Counted from the first letter of the stretch, positions 44,385-53,985 are shown. The stretch is 63,757 nt of DNA from Sphingomonadales bacterium 12-68-11 (GCA_002279825.1 NCCV01000006.1:1-63757), one strand, 5' to 3'. The notes: generated by a model from the sequence alone, not told the origin. A program made the numbers and translations.

Positions 44385-44897
44385 TCAGACCTTGCGGATG
44401 GTTTCCGCAAGGGTGGCGACCCGGATCCCGAACTTGCGAATCTTCATCGCGTTGCTGACCGTCCGCCCGTCCGCCGAACAAGTCAGCACCTGCTGGACCT
44501 TCATGCCGTTGGTCATCGTGTAGTCGATCCGCATCGTGTTGCCGGCGACAAGCGCCGTCACCGCGCCGCGTGCATCGCTGATCGTGCCGGTGAACCGCCC
44601 CGGCACGGCCTGGCGCAGCTGCCATTGCCGCCGCTTGGTCGGATCGCCGGCGATGTCGACCGTCTGGTCCATCACGAACAGCCCGCCCGCCCGCAACGTG
44701 CCGATGCTGCTGACGCGCACCGCACGTGGGGAGGCCATCACCTCGTCGAGCGTGCCGCTGCCCTCGGTCCGCCCGGTGAAGAACGCCACCGGATCGAACG
44801 CGGCCGGCCCCGCCGCGCGCAACAGCGAGGGCATACCACCGAGCGTCGCCAGCGTCGAAACCGCGAACCCGGTCCGAACGAACGCGCGTCGATCCAT
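44385..44897 (-). CDS. DUF3833-like exported protein
   Basis: 170 residues. The N-terminus DRRAFVRTGFAVSTLATLGG resembles a Tat signal. The segment FDPVAFFTGRTEGSGTLDEV and the later QWQLRQAVPGRFTGTISDARG pattern resemble DUF3833 lipoproteins, beta-barrel-like proteins of unknown function. No lipobox cysteine. The frame is open far upstream, but 44897 is the only start with a signal sequence. Confidence 0.7.
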   Translation of the reverse strand: MDRRAFVRTGFAVSTLATLGGMPSLLRAAGPAAFDPVAFFTGRTEGSGTLDEVMASPRAVRVSSIGTLRAGGLFVMDQTVDIAGDPTKRRQWQLRQAVPGRFTGTISDARGAVTALVAGNTMRIDYTMTNGMKVQQVLTCSADGRTVSNAMKIRKFGIRVATLAETIRKV

Positions 44898-45076
44898 AGG
44901 CCCAAGCAGGTGTGAAATGACGTTTCCCCAAGCCCAGAGACTCGGCGCTCCGCGGCGCCGGTAACCGAGCCTCGGTCTTTTCGGGTCGGGGCGCAAGCGA
45001 TCACTCCGCCGCCATCGGCTATTCCGATCCGGCCACGGCGGTGGCATCATCCGGAAAAATGAGAGGGGGGAGTGAC

Positions 45077-46327
45077 ATGCGGTATCGAGGGCTAGGCTCG
45101 GCAAAGCGGTGGAGCGCGATTGGCGCGGCGCTCGGGGCGGCGATGCTCTGCACCAGCGGCTTGCAGGCGCAACAGGATGTCCCGCGCCAGGCCGGGGGCG
45201 TGCCCGTCGCGCCGCGGGGAATCGCCGACAATCCGCTTCCCGCCGGCCCGTTCCGCTATCGCACCGCCGAAGGGATGGACATCCGGGTGGAAGTGGTCGC
45301 CCGCGACATCGAATATCCGATGGCGCTGGCCTTCCTGCCCAGCCGCGAGATGTTGATCGTGACGCGCAAGGGCGAACTGCGCCGGCTTGCCCCGGGGTCG
45401 AACCGCACAAGCGTGGTCGAGGGCGGGCCGGTCGGGGTGTTCGCCGGTGAATCGGGCGATGCCGGCACCTCGCACGCCTACATCGACATCGCCCTCGATC
45501 CCCAGTTCGCCACCAACCGCTACGTCTACATCGCCTACAACAAGCCCGAGGGCGATGGCCGGGTGCTGGCGCTGGGCCGCGGGCGCTGGACCGGCGCGCG
45601 CCTCGAAGGTTTCGCCGACATCTGGGTCGCACCGACCGGCGTATCGGGCGTGATGCGCATGGCGTTCGGCCATGACGGCACATTGTTCTTCACCACCTCC
45701 GGCGCCGACGCGCAGAATCTGTCCACGGCCGGCGGCAAGGTGCTGCGCATCAACCCCGACGGTTCGATCCCGGCCGACAATCCGTTCGCGAACAGCCGGA
45801 CGGCGCGCCGCGACATCTACTCCTACGGCCACCGCGGCGCGCTCGGCCTGGCGGTCCATCCGCGCACCGGCGCGGTGTGGGAGAGCGAGAACGGTCCCAA
45901 CGGCGGGGACGAGGTCAACGTGATCAGACCCGGCGTGAATTACGGCTGGCCGTTCGTCAGCCTCGGCCGCACCTATCCCGGCCCGTGGCAGGCGGGCAGG
46001 GGCCCGGGGCACGAGGTGTTCGAGCCGCCGGTGATCTACTGGACGCCGGCGATCGCCGTCTCCGGCCTCATGTTCTACACCGGCGATGCCCTGCCGAAAT
46101 GGAAAGGCGACGTGTTCGTCGGCGCCTTGCGCACCGGCGAGATCCCCGGCACCGGCCACCTCGAGCGCATCCTGATCAACGAGAACATGGAAGAACTGCG
46201 CCGCGAAGTCCTGCTTTACGACCTCCACCAGCGCGTGCGCGACGTGAAGCAGGGGCCCGAAGGCTACATTTACATGGCAGTCGAGCAGAAGGACGGCAGC
46301 ATCCTGAGGATCGTGCCGGCCGACTGA
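45077..46327 (+). CDS. PQQ-dependent sugar dehydrogenase (aldose dehydrogenase / YliI type)
   Basis: 416 residues: signal peptide cleaved after LQA (about residue 31), then the six-bladed propeller of the soluble glucose/sorbosone dehydrogenase family. Typical motifs: EYPMALAFLPSREMLIVTRKGELRR-like opening, HGTLFFTT as HDGTLFFTTSGADAQ, YSYGHRGALGLAVHP, WESENGPNGGDEVN and the late GALRTGEI. PQQ synthesis genes are not in the window. GGGGGA precedes the ATG; an earlier in-frame start would spoil the signal peptide. Confidence 0.9.
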   Translation: MRYRGLGSAKRWSAIGAALGAAMLCTSGLQAQQDVPRQAGGVPVAPRGIADNPLPAGPFRYRTAEGMDIRVEVVARDIEYPMALAFLPSREMLIVTRKGELRRLAPGSNRTSVVEGGPVGVFAGESGDAGTSHAYIDIALDPQFATNRYVYIAYNKPEGDGRVLALGRGRWTGARLEGFADIWVAPTGVSGVMRMAFGHDGTLFFTTSGADAQNLSTAGGKVLRINPDGSIPADNPFANSRTARRDIYSYGHRGALGLAVHPRTGAVWESENGPNGGDEVNVIRPGVNYGWPFVSLGRTYPGPWQAGRGPGHEVFEPPVIYWTPAIAVSGLMFYTGDALPKWKGDVFVGALRTGEIPGTGHLERILINENMEELRREVLLYDLHQRVRDVKQGPEGYIYMAVEQKDGSILRIVPAD

Positions 46328-46377
46328 GCGGGGCTAGTCCGGCGCGGTCATTGCGTCCTTGCTTGGGTAGCCGGCGG

Positions 46378-47166
46378 TCAATCGGCAACGCCAACGATAG
46401 CGCGAAAGATTTCGTCTGCCTGTTCGAGAAAATGCGCGTCTGCACGCCGCTCCGGAATTTCTGCGGCCCTGGCGAGCTCCGTCACGATGAAGTCCTCGAT
46501 CGACTTCGATCGTTTCGTATCAGCCTTTTCTCGTTGCTGTCCTTTGAGTTCGACCAGGCGGTCAATCTCCGCAGTGAGTTCGGCGGACAGATCCGCGCGA
46601 GCCATGAGATCCTGCAATCGCATCGGAGGGCGCCTGTCCGGGCTCAACCTCAACACACGCACGGAAAGCGCTGGACGCAGAGCATAGAAATAGCGCTTTG
46701 CTGGAATCGCCCTGTCGCTCTGCTGCCAGCGCGCGACATTGTTCTCACCAAGGCTCGCATAGTGAAGCGCGTAACCGCGGGGATCGAAGAAGCGATCAGC
46801 CAGCTCGCGTAAACCCTGCACTGCCGGGTTTTCGGCCACATAGCGGATCGGAGAATCTAGCCATTCGGCGACAACGGCATTGTGCTTCAGCAGCAGTCCT
46901 AGTGTCTTGGTGATATCCCAGCCGTTGATGTCATAGTCATCGACGATCGGGCGTTCCACCACGTCGCGAGCAGGCCGTAGCGTGACATAGTCACGCGGTC
47001 GCCGTGCATAAATGAAGCGCACGTCATAGTCGCTGTCCGGCGACGGGAAGCCCCACGCGCGCGATCCGGATTCGATTGCCATCAGAAATCGGATTCCGTC
47101 CTCGCGCGCAATCGTCGCCAGCCGCCGTTCGATTTCCGCTCGCGCTTCAGAGCTGATCACATCCAT
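46378..47166 (-). CDS. RlaP/YcgL-type predicted nucleotidyltransferase (COG3541)
   Basis: 262 residues. The polymerase-beta-type catalytic motif is complete: GS at 34-35, ten residues, then D46-Y-D48 (ESGSRAWGFPSPDSDYDVRF). Followed by the COG3541 helical region with WDITKTLGLLLKHN and ENNVARWQQ. Members named RlaP accompany RNA-repair genes in some bacteria; none is here. Base composition is visibly less GC-rich than the neighbours and third positions less biased, which suggests recent acquisition. ATG at 47166; an earlier start would add 23 residues with no family match. Confidence 0.85.
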   Translation of the reverse strand: MDVISSEARAEIERRLATIAREDGIRFLMAIESGSRAWGFPSPDSDYDVRFIYARRPRDYVTLRPARDVVERPIVDDYDINGWDITKTLGLLLKHNAVVAEWLDSPIRYVAENPAVQGLRELADRFFDPRGYALHYASLGENNVARWQQSDRAIPAKRYFYALRPALSVRVLRLSPDRRPPMRLQDLMARADLSAELTAEIDRLVELKGQQREKADTKRSKSIEDFIVTELARAAEIPERRADAHFLEQADEIFRAIVGVAD

Positions 47167-47203
47167 CGCATCACCTTGCGCGCAGTGCTGCCGCACGCAA
47201 GTG

Positions 47204-50200
47204 CTACTCTGCCGCCAGCAATTCCTCCGCCCCACCCAGGTCCACGCTCACCAGCCGGCTGACCCCGCGCTCGACCATGGTCACCCCGAACAGGCGGTGC
47301 ATGCGGCTCATCGTCACCGCGTTGTGAGTGACGATCAGGTAGCGGGTCTGGGTTTCGCGGACCATCGCGTCGAGCAGGTCGCAGAAGCGGTCGATGTTGG
47401 CGTCGTCGAGCGGCGCGTCGACTTCGTCGAGCACGCAGATCGGCGCGGGATTGGTCAGGAACAGCGCGAAGATCAGCGCGATCGCGGTCAGTGCCTGTTC
47501 GCCGCCCGACAGCAGCGTCAGCGATTGCAGCCGCTTGCCCGGCGGCTGGGCGAAGATTTCGAGCCCGGCTTCGAGCGGATCGTCGGAATCGACCAGAGCG
47601 AGATGCGCCTGCCCGCCTTCGAACAGCCGCGTGAACAACCGGCGGAAGTGCGTGTCGACTTCCTCGAACGCGGCGCGCAACCGCTCGCGGCCTTCGCGGT
47701 TGAGGTTGCCGATCGAGCCGCGCAACCGGTTGACCGCTTCGGCCAATTCGGCCTGCTCGGCGGCGCTGCTGCCATGCTCGGCTTCGAGCCGAGCCAGTTC
47801 GTCGGCGGCGACCAGGTTGACCGGGCCGATCCGTTCGCGTTCGGCGATCAGCGCATCGTGCGCGGCGGATTCGGCGGAATTGTCGCCGACCTTCTCCACC
47901 TCGAACCCGACTTGCGCGGCGAGCAGCGGAGGTGGACACTGGAAGCGCTCGCCCGAGATGCGCGTCATCTCGCCGCGGCGGCTTTCGGCGTTCTCGGCCC
48001 GGGCTGCGGCCCCGGCACGCGCCTCGCGTGCGGCCGCCTGCGCTTCACCGGCTTCGGCAAGCGCCGCATCGGCTTCGCGCGCCTCGACGGAGACCGCCGC
48101 CAGAACCGCCTCGGCTTCGGCGAGATCGGCTGTCAGCCGCTGCCGCACCGCTTCGCCGCCCTCGATCTCGCGCATCAGCGCCGCCGGCTTGGCCGCGGTG
48201 ACCGCGCGCTCCTCGGCGATGTCCTCGAGCCGGCCGGTCATGTCGGCGAGGCGCTTGGCGGCATCGCCCGCGCGCGCGTTCCAGCCGGCGATATCGCTGC
48301 GCTGCGCGCTGGTCCGTTCGCGCGCCACTGCCAGCGCCTGGTCGTGCGCGGCGAGGGCGGCGAGCGCGGCCTGATAGGCGACGCGGGCGGTTTCCTGCTG
48401 CGCTTGCGCTGCCGCCAGCGACACGCGCCCAGCCGCCGGATCGGGCAGTTCGGCACGCTTGGACCGCGCGGTTTCGACTTCGGCCTGCCCGCCCTCGCGC
48501 TGCTCGGAAAGCCGCGCCTTGGCCGCTGCCAGTTCTTCGGCGCGCGCCGCTAACCGCTCGCGTTCGGCCTCGGCCTGGTCGACCGCGCGCAGCGCCTGCC
48601 GCTCGGCCTCGGAGGCCTGATGCATCTCGCGTTCGAGCGCGACCAGCCCGCGCTGCAAGTCCTCAAGTTCGCCGCGCGCGCTCGCCTGCGCGGTCTCGGC
48701 CTCGGCCACGGCCGCGCGTAGCGTCGGCAGTTCCGCCGCCAGTCCGACCAGCCGGTTGTCGGCTTCGAGCCGCGCCGCTTCGGCCGCGCCTTCGCCCGAA
48801 GCCAAGAACCCGTCCCACCGCCGCAACCGCCCGCCCAAAGTGACCAGCCACTCCCCGGGGCCGAGCGCGCGCCCGTCGTCGGCTTCGGCAACATGGACCA
48901 GTGCCAGCCGCGCGGCGAGCTGGGGCGGGCACTGCCGCACATGCGCGGCGAGCGACTGCGCCACTGGGGAGGGCGCGGCAGCCCCGGTCCAGAACCGGCC
49001 CTGCGCATCCTCCGCCGGTATTCCCAGCGGCGCCTTGGCATCGCGTCCGAGCACCGCCGCCAGCGCGCGCTCATAGCCCGGCGCGGCGGCCACCCGGTCG
49101 AGCGCGGCGGGCAGCGTGCCGGACTTCTCGGCCTGCCTGGCGCGCGCCTCGCGGTCGCGGGTCAGCGCCGCATACTCGCGCTCGATCCCGGTGAGGTCGG
49201 CGCGGGCGGAGGCCAGCGCGCTGGCCGTGTCGTCGCGCGCCGCACCGAGCGCTTCCTTGCGCGCCTGCCGATCCGCGAGATTCGCGCGTAGCGCCGACAG
49301 CCGCGCCCCGGCCGCCTCCGCTGCTCGTCTCGCCTCAGCCACCGCCGCTGTCGGATCGCTTGCGCTCGCCAGCGCCGCCGCCTGAGCCGCCAGCCGCTCG
49401 GCCTCCTGCGCCAGCCGCGCCAACCGCGCTTCGGCTTGCGCCAGTTCGGCCTCGGCGACGCGCCATTCGGCTTCGACCCCGGCGTGGTCGGCGGTCGCCT
49501 TGGCGAGCGCCAGTTCGGCCGCGCGTGCGGCGTGGTCGGCACGTTCGGCCTGCGCGGCGAGGCCGGGCCGGCGCGCTTCGTGATCGGCGAGCGCGGCGAG
49601 GCCGGCTTCGAGATCGCGGCCGAGCCGGGCGAGCGCCTCGGCGGCATCGGTCGTCAGCCGGTCGGCGTCGGTGCGGTCGGCCTCGAGCCGGTCGCGCTGC
49701 CGGTCGAGATCGGCGAGGCGCTGCTCGGCCGCTTCGAGCTGGCTCGATAGCGCCGCCATGCGGTGCCCGTGCGCGCTGGCATCGTCGCGCCGGTCGGCGA
49801 GTTCGTCGCGCGCTTCGGCGAGCTTTTCGGCGAGCGCCGCCTGCGCCTTCTGCCGTACCGCCACTGCCGCTTGCGCCGCCGTCACAGCCGCATCGGCCGT
49901 TGCTGCTTCCGCACGCGCAGCGTCGGCCGTGGCCGCCGCTTCGCTCCAGCGGGCGTAGAGCAGCCGCGCCTCGGCCACCCGAATCTTGTCGGACAACGCC
50001 TTGTAGCGCTCGGCCTGCTTGGCCTGCCGCCGCAGCGAGGCGATCTGCCCGTCGAGCCCGGCCATCAGGTCTTCGAGCCGCGCGAGGTTGGCCTCGGTCT
50101 GGCGCAGCTTGCCTTCGGCATCGCGGCGGCGGACGTGGAGGCCCGAGATGCCGGCGGCCTCTTCCAGCATCATGCGCCGCTCGGCCGGCTTGGCGGCGAT

Positions 50201-50629
50201 CACCTGGGCGATCTTGCCCTGGCTGACCAGCGCCGGGCTATGCGCGCCCGTGGCGGCGTCGGCGAATACCAGCGCGACATCCTTGGCGCGCACGTCGCGG
50301 CCGTTGACGCGATAGGCGCTGCCCGAGCCGCGCTCGATCCGGCGGGTGACTTCGAGCTCTTCGTTGTCGCTATCGACCGCGTGGAGCACGACTTCGGCGA
50401 AGTCGCGCGCCGGGCGCTGCGCGGTGCCGGCGAAGATCACGTCGTCCATCCCGCCCGAGCGCATCGACTTGGGCGAATTCTCGCCCATGACCCAGCGGAT
50501 CGCTTCGAGCAGGTTGGACTTGCCGCACCCGTTGGGGCCGACCACCCCGGTCAGCCCCGGCTCGATGCGCAGTTCTGCCGGCTCGACGAAGCTCTTGAAA
50601 CCGCTCAGCCTGAGCTTGCGGATCAGCAT
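47204..50629 (-). CDS. smc: Chromosome segregation protein SMC
   Basis: Condensin ATPase that organises the chromosome with ScpA/ScpB. 1141 residues: N-terminal ATPase half with Walker A GPNGCGKSN (31-39), Ala-rich coiled coil (about 165-480), hinge (about 500-630), second coil, and C-terminal half with signature LLSGGEQALTA and Walker B CVLDEVDAPLDDANIDRF. Complete and of normal length. Preceded on the same strand by two DsbA-like genes; scpAB are not in the window. Confidence 0.97.
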   Translation of the reverse strand: MLIRKLRLSGFKSFVEPAELRIEPGLTGVVGPNGCGKSNLLEAIRWVMGENSPKSMRSGGMDDVIFAGTAQRPARDFAEVVLHAVDSDNEELEVTRRIERGSGSAYRVNGRDVRAKDVALVFADAATGAHSPALVSQGKIAQVIAAKPAERRMMLEEAAGISGLHVRRRDAEGKLRQTEANLARLEDLMAGLDGQIASLRRQAKQAERYKALSDKIRVAEARLLYARWSEAAATADAARAEAATADAAVTAAQAAVAVRQKAQAALAEKLAEARDELADRRDDASAHGHRMAALSSQLEAAEQRLADLDRQRDRLEADRTDADRLTTDAAEALARLGRDLEAGLAALADHEARRPGLAAQAERADHAARAAELALAKATADHAGVEAEWRVAEAELAQAEARLARLAQEAERLAAQAAALASASDPTAAVAEARRAAEAAGARLSALRANLADRQARKEALGAARDDTASALASARADLTGIEREYAALTRDREARARQAEKSGTLPAALDRVAAAPGYERALAAVLGRDAKAPLGIPAEDAQGRFWTGAAAPSPVAQSLAAHVRQCPPQLAARLALVHVAEADDGRALGPGEWLVTLGGRLRRWDGFLASGEGAAEAARLEADNRLVGLAAELPTLRAAVAEAETAQASARGELEDLQRGLVALEREMHQASEAERQALRAVDQAEAERERLAARAEELAAAKARLSEQREGGQAEVETARSKRAELPDPAAGRVSLAAAQAQQETARVAYQAALAALAAHDQALAVARERTSAQRSDIAGWNARAGDAAKRLADMTGRLEDIAEERAVTAAKPAALMREIEGGEAVRQRLTADLAEAEAVLAAVSVEAREADAALAEAGEAQAAAREARAGAAARAENAESRRGEMTRISGERFQCPPPLLAAQVGFEVEKVGDNSAESAAHDALIAERERIGPVNLVAADELARLEAEHGSSAAEQAELAEAVNRLRGSIGNLNREGRERLRAAFEEVDTHFRRLFTRLFEGGQAHLALVDSDDPLEAGLEIFAQPPGKRLQSLTLLSGGEQALTAIALIFALFLTNPAPICVLDEVDAPLDDANIDRFCDLLDAMVRETQTRYLIVTHNAVTMSRMHRLFGVTMVERGVSRLVSVDLGGAEELLAAE

Positions 50630-50650
50630 CGCGAGCCGATCATTGCGGCG

Positions 50651-51415
50651 TTACCGCGCCCCGGCTTGCTGAAGCGCCGCTTCGAGCCCCGGACCCGCCT
50701 GGTTGGGTCCCCAGCTGGTCGGTTGGAGCCGCGTTCCGTTGAGGAAGAACGTCGGCGTGCCGGTGATGTTGAGCTCCTGCGCCTGCGCATCGGACGCTTC
50801 GGCGATCTGCTCGGCCTGCGCGGTATTGGCCAGGCACTGCATCGCCTGGTCGCGGCTGATGCCGCGTTCGGCGAAGAACTCGATCAGGCCCGAGGCCTGG
50901 CCGATCGCCTGGAGGCGCTGCGCGGGAGCGGCCTGCGACGCCTGCTGGAGCGCCTCGCCGTTGCTCTGGACCGTCGCCATCAGCGCATCGAAGTTGCCCC
51001 ACACCTGGTTGGCGAGCGGATGGAACGCGCCCGGGCCGCTGCACCGCGCCAGCACGGCGATCGTCAGATCGACAGGATCGCGCACCAGGTTGCGGATCTC
51101 GTAGCTGACGACGCCCTTCTCGACGTAGCCGTCGAGCGGGACCGCGCCCTGCTGTGAGAACTCGGCGCAAACGTGGCAGGTGTGGCTCGCGTATTCGACC
51201 AGCTTGAGCGGTGCTTCGGGGTTGCCGATCCGCACGCCGCCTTCGGGGGTCACCGCGGCGACTTCGACCCATGATTGTCCGGCGGGCGGCGGGATCGCCG
51301 CGATCGGCTCGCCACGCGGCGCGCCGTCGGTCGCGGCATCTTCACCGCAGGCGGCGAGCCCGAGCGCGAGCGGGGCAGCGAGACAGGCGAAGGCGAAACG
51401 GCGGAGGGCGGTCAT
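50651..51415 (-). CDS. DsbA-like thioredoxin-fold lipoprotein (CHVC)
   Basis: 254 residues. Signal peptide with lipobox LAAC (Cys23), then a thioredoxin fold with inserted helices. Active site Cys80-H-V-Cys83, cis-Pro loop NITGTPTFFLNG. The CHVC dipeptide differs from the CPHC of DsbA; such sites occur in the DsbA/BdbD-like family of periplasmic oxidases and isomerases. Ends 22 bases before smc and follows its paralogue by 121 bases. Confidence 0.9.
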   Translation of the reverse strand: MTALRRFAFACLAAPLALGLAACGEDAATDGAPRGEPIAAIPPPAGQSWVEVAAVTPEGGVRIGNPEAPLKLVEYASHTCHVCAEFSQQGAVPLDGYVEKGVVSYEIRNLVRDPVDLTIAVLARCSGPGAFHPLANQVWGNFDALMATVQSNGEALQQASQAAPAQRLQAIGQASGLIEFFAERGISRDQAMQCLANTAQAEQIAEASDAQAQELNITGTPTFFLNGTRLQPTSWGPNQAGPGLEAALQQAGAR

Positions 51416-51536
51416 GACAATCCCTTCAAGCGAACGAGGCTAGCGAACCCCGGGGGTGGACAGAAGCGGGTAGGGCGGCTTTTTCACAGCTTCGCAGGCG
51501 CTGCAACGCTCTCGCCGTGCGCTTGCCACGGCACGA

Positions 51537-52223
51537 TCAGAACCTGGCCGCCAGTTGGAGCTCGAGCGCGCGCCAGGTGCTGGTGCCGGCAAGCACAGTG
51601 CCGTCGATCGCGAAGCTGGGGGTGCCGGTGATGCCCGGGCGCTTCCAGTCGCGCTCGGACGTTTCCGCCAGCCGCGTCGCCAGCGCCTCGTCGGCGAGGC
51701 AACGATCGGCTTCGGCGCGTGTGTAGCCGCGCCGTTCCATGATCGCGTAGAACTTGAAATCGCTCGCGATCGCCCGGCGCCGCGCCGCTGGCGGCCCGCT
51801 GGTCCAGCGCTGGCGCTGCGCCGCGTTGGCGGTCCGCAGCGGGGCGATCCACTGATCCTGGCCGAGCATGAATGCGGCGTGGTTCTGCCGGAACTTGGCC
51901 GGGGCCCCGCAATTCGTGAGCATGGCGGCGGTCAGATCGACCGGATCGCGCAGCAAGTGGCGCACTTCGACGCTGACCCGGCCCGGGCTGACGAACGCCA
52001 GGTCGAGCGCGCCGCCGCTCTCCCGAGCGAACTCGGCGCAATGCGGGCAGGTATAGCTGACGTACTCGGTCAGCCTGACGGGGGCCTGGGGGTTGCCGAT
52101 CCGGTGGCCGCCATCGATCAGCGCGACTTCGGTCAGCCAGTTCTTGGCAGCGCCGGTCTGGCCGCCGAGCAGCAGCGCCGCCGCGCCCAGCAGGGCCGCT
52201 CCGAACTTCCGGTGCATCCTCAT
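51537..52223 (-). CDS. DsbA-like thiol:disulfide interchange protein (CPHC)
   Basis: 228 residues. Signal peptide ending around GQTGAA (residues 21-26), then a DsbA-type domain with Cys59-P-H-Cys62 (EYVSYTCPHCAEF) and cis-Pro in ITGTPSFAIDG. Shares the block RIGNPxAPxxLxEY with the following lipoprotein, so the two look like a duplicated pair with different active sites. ATG 52223 is preferred; 52217 is also possible. Seven bases after the DUF721 gene. Confidence 0.9.
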   Translation of the reverse strand: MRMHRKFGAALLGAAALLLGGQTGAAKNWLTEVALIDGGHRIGNPQAPVRLTEYVSYTCPHCAEFARESGGALDLAFVSPGRVSVEVRHLLRDPVDLTAAMLTNCGAPAKFRQNHAAFMLGQDQWIAPLRTANAAQRQRWTSGPPAARRRAIASDFKFYAIMERRGYTRAEADRCLADEALATRLAETSERDWKRPGITGTPSFAIDGTVLAGTSTWRALELQLAARF

Positions 52224-52230
52224 CGCCGCT

Positions 52231-52776
52231 CTATTCGTCGGTCCCGAGGCTGCGGGCAAGCGATTCGAGCACCTGGCGGAGCTCCGGATCACCAATGTCG
52301 CGCAGACTGTCGCCCAGCTCCATCGGGATCGGCTTGAGCGAGGGCGGGGCTGTTCGCCGGGTGTCGGGAGGCGGCGTGACCGCGCCCTGCCGCAGCTTGA
52401 CCCGAACCACCGCCTTGTAACCGAAGAAGCGGTTCACCCGCTCGACGATCTCGGGGATCACGTGCTGGATGATCGTCGCGTGGGCGGGTATGACCACCAG
52501 TTGCAGGATGCCGTCGCTTTTCTCGCCGGGCGGGAAACGGATCGATTCGGGCGCGCAGACGCGGGCGTGGGTTTCGCCCACGATCTCGGGCCAGCGCGTG
52601 ACCACGCTCGATTGGACGAATCCGAACCGGCGGAACGCCGCGCGTCCGATTTGCGGCACCAGATCCGCCACGGGCTTGGCCGCGCCGCCGCGGGGGCGCG
52701 TGTAGGGCTTGGCCGGCGCACGCTTCGTCTTGGGGGGCGTGGCTTTCCCCGCCTTGGGCTGATCGTCGCGTTCCAT
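52231..52776 (-). CDS. DUF721 (DciA-like) protein
   Basis: About 181 residues. A basic N-terminal tail (KTKRAPAKPYTRPRGG) leads to the DUF721 domain (about 35-120) containing RWPEIVGETHARVCAPESI, then VIPAHATIIQHVIPEIVERVN-like core. DciA proteins load the replicative helicase in bacteria without DnaC, and alphaproteobacterial members share this domain; that role is inferred. An ATG five codons upstream is also possible. Diverges from mutY across a 29-base gap. Confidence 0.82.
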   Translation of the reverse strand: MERDDQPKAGKATPPKTKRAPAKPYTRPRGGAAKPVADLVPQIGRAAFRRFGFVQSSVVTRWPEIVGETHARVCAPESIRFPPGEKSDGILQLVVIPAHATIIQHVIPEIVERVNRFFGYKAVVRVKLRQGAVTPPPDTRRTAPPSLKPIPMELGDSLRDIGDPELRQVLESLARSLGTDE

Positions 52777-52805
52777 GACCCGCGGGGCCATGCCATAGCC
52801 GCGCC

Positions 52806-53828
52806 GTGGAGCATAGCATCGCCGCCGATCTGCTCGCCTGGTACGACCGGGCCGCGCGCACGCTGCCGTGGCGCGCGCCGCCAGGTGCCGCGCCGCCCGA
52901 TCCGTACCGGGTCTGGCTGTCGGAGGTCATGCTCCAGCAGACCACCACCGTGCATGCCGCGCCCTACTATGCGCGGTTCCTCGCGCTGTGGCCCACGGTC
53001 GAAGCGCTCGCCGCCGCGCCCGAGGCGGCGGTGATGGCCGAGTGGGCGGGGCTCGGGTACTACGCCCGCGCCCGCAACCTGATCGCCTGCGCGCGCGCGG
53101 TTGCAGAGCGCGGCGGCTTTCCCGACACCGAGGCCGAATTGCGCGAGCTCCCTGGTCTCGGCGCCTACACGGCGGCGGCGGTGGCGGCGATCGCGTTCGG
53201 CCGGCCGGCAGCCGCGATCGACGCCAATGTCGAGCGTGTCGTCGCCCGCCTGTTCGCGATCGAAGAACCGCTCCCCGCCGCGCGCAAGGCCATCCGCGCC
53301 GCGACCGAGGCGATCGTGCCGCCCGCGCGCCCCGGCGATTTCGCGCAGGCCATGATGGACCTTGGCGCCACGGTCTGCACCCCGCGCAGTCCCAAGTGCC
53401 TGCTCTGCCCGCTCAGCACGCACTGCCGCGGCCGCCTGACCGGCGATCCCGCCCGGCTGCCGATAAAGGCACCGAAGAAGCTGCGCCCGCTGCGCGCCGG
53501 GACCGCGTTCTGGATCGAGAAAGACGGTGCGGTGTGGCTCGTCCGCCGGGCGGGAAAAGGCATGCTCGGCGGCATGCGCGCGCTGCCCGACGACGGCTGG
53601 AGCGCGCGCGCCGATGGGTCGGGCGAGGCCCCGATTTCCGGCGCCTGGCGCGCGGGCGGGCTGGTGCGCCATACGTTCACGCACTTCGACCTGGAACTGG
53701 GCGTCGCGCTCTATGCCGGGGAGCGGTGGGACGATCTGGGCGAGGGCGAGTGGTGGCCGGCCGACGAGATCGAAGCGGCGGGACTCCCCACGCTGTTCGC
53801 GAAGGCGGCCAGGTTGGCTATTCTGTGA
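52806..53828 (+). CDS. mutY: A/G-specific adenine glycosylase
   Basis: Removes adenine mispaired with 8-oxoguanine. 340 residues, GTG start. Catalytic region: SEVMLQQTTTVHAAPYY, the helix-hairpin-helix ELPGLGAYTAAAVAAIAFG, catalytic Asp in AIDANVERVVAR, and the [4Fe-4S] ligands Cys191, Cys198, Cys201, Cys207 (C-x6-C-x2-C-x5-C). The C-terminal NUDIX-like 8-oxoG recognition domain (VRHTFTHFDLEL) is intact. A repeat remnant follows the stop. Confidence 0.96.
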   Translation: MEHSIAADLLAWYDRAARTLPWRAPPGAAPPDPYRVWLSEVMLQQTTTVHAAPYYARFLALWPTVEALAAAPEAAVMAEWAGLGYYARARNLIACARAVAERGGFPDTEAELRELPGLGAYTAAAVAAIAFGRPAAAIDANVERVVARLFAIEEPLPAARKAIRAATEAIVPPARPGDFAQAMMDLGATVCTPRSPKCLLCPLSTHCRGRLTGDPARLPIKAPKKLRPLRAGTAFWIEKDGAVWLVRRAGKGMLGGMRALPDDGWSARADGSGEAPISGAWRAGGLVRHTFTHFDLELGVALYAGERWDDLGEGEWWPADEIEAAGLPTLFAKAARLAIL

Positions 53829-53839
53829 GTGCCGACAGA

Positions 53840-53985
53840 CCTTCGAGACGCGGCCTGGTTTTCGACGGGCTCAGTCCCGCCCGCTCGTCTGGATGAACGG
53901 AAATCCCAACATTCGCTCATCCTGAGGAGAGACCGAGCTTGTCAGATGCGAAGCACTGCCGAAGGCAGAACGCTCGCCTCGAAGG
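53840..53985. repeat. Degenerate palindromic repeat after mutY (family C-like)
   Basis: 146 bp with outer ends CCTTCGAG and CTCGAAGG; inner pieces CGACGGGCTCAG, GGATGAACGG and CATCCTGAGGAG resemble dispersed sphingomonad elements. Arms are partly decayed. Fills most of the gap to the next gene. Confidence 0.6.

Noticed and set aside
46378..47166. Nucleotidyltransferase considered as the toxin or antitoxin of a two-gene MNT/HEPN system
   Set aside because: The protein is 262 residues of the COG3541 type, not a short MNT antitoxin, and no HEPN-like gene lies next to it.
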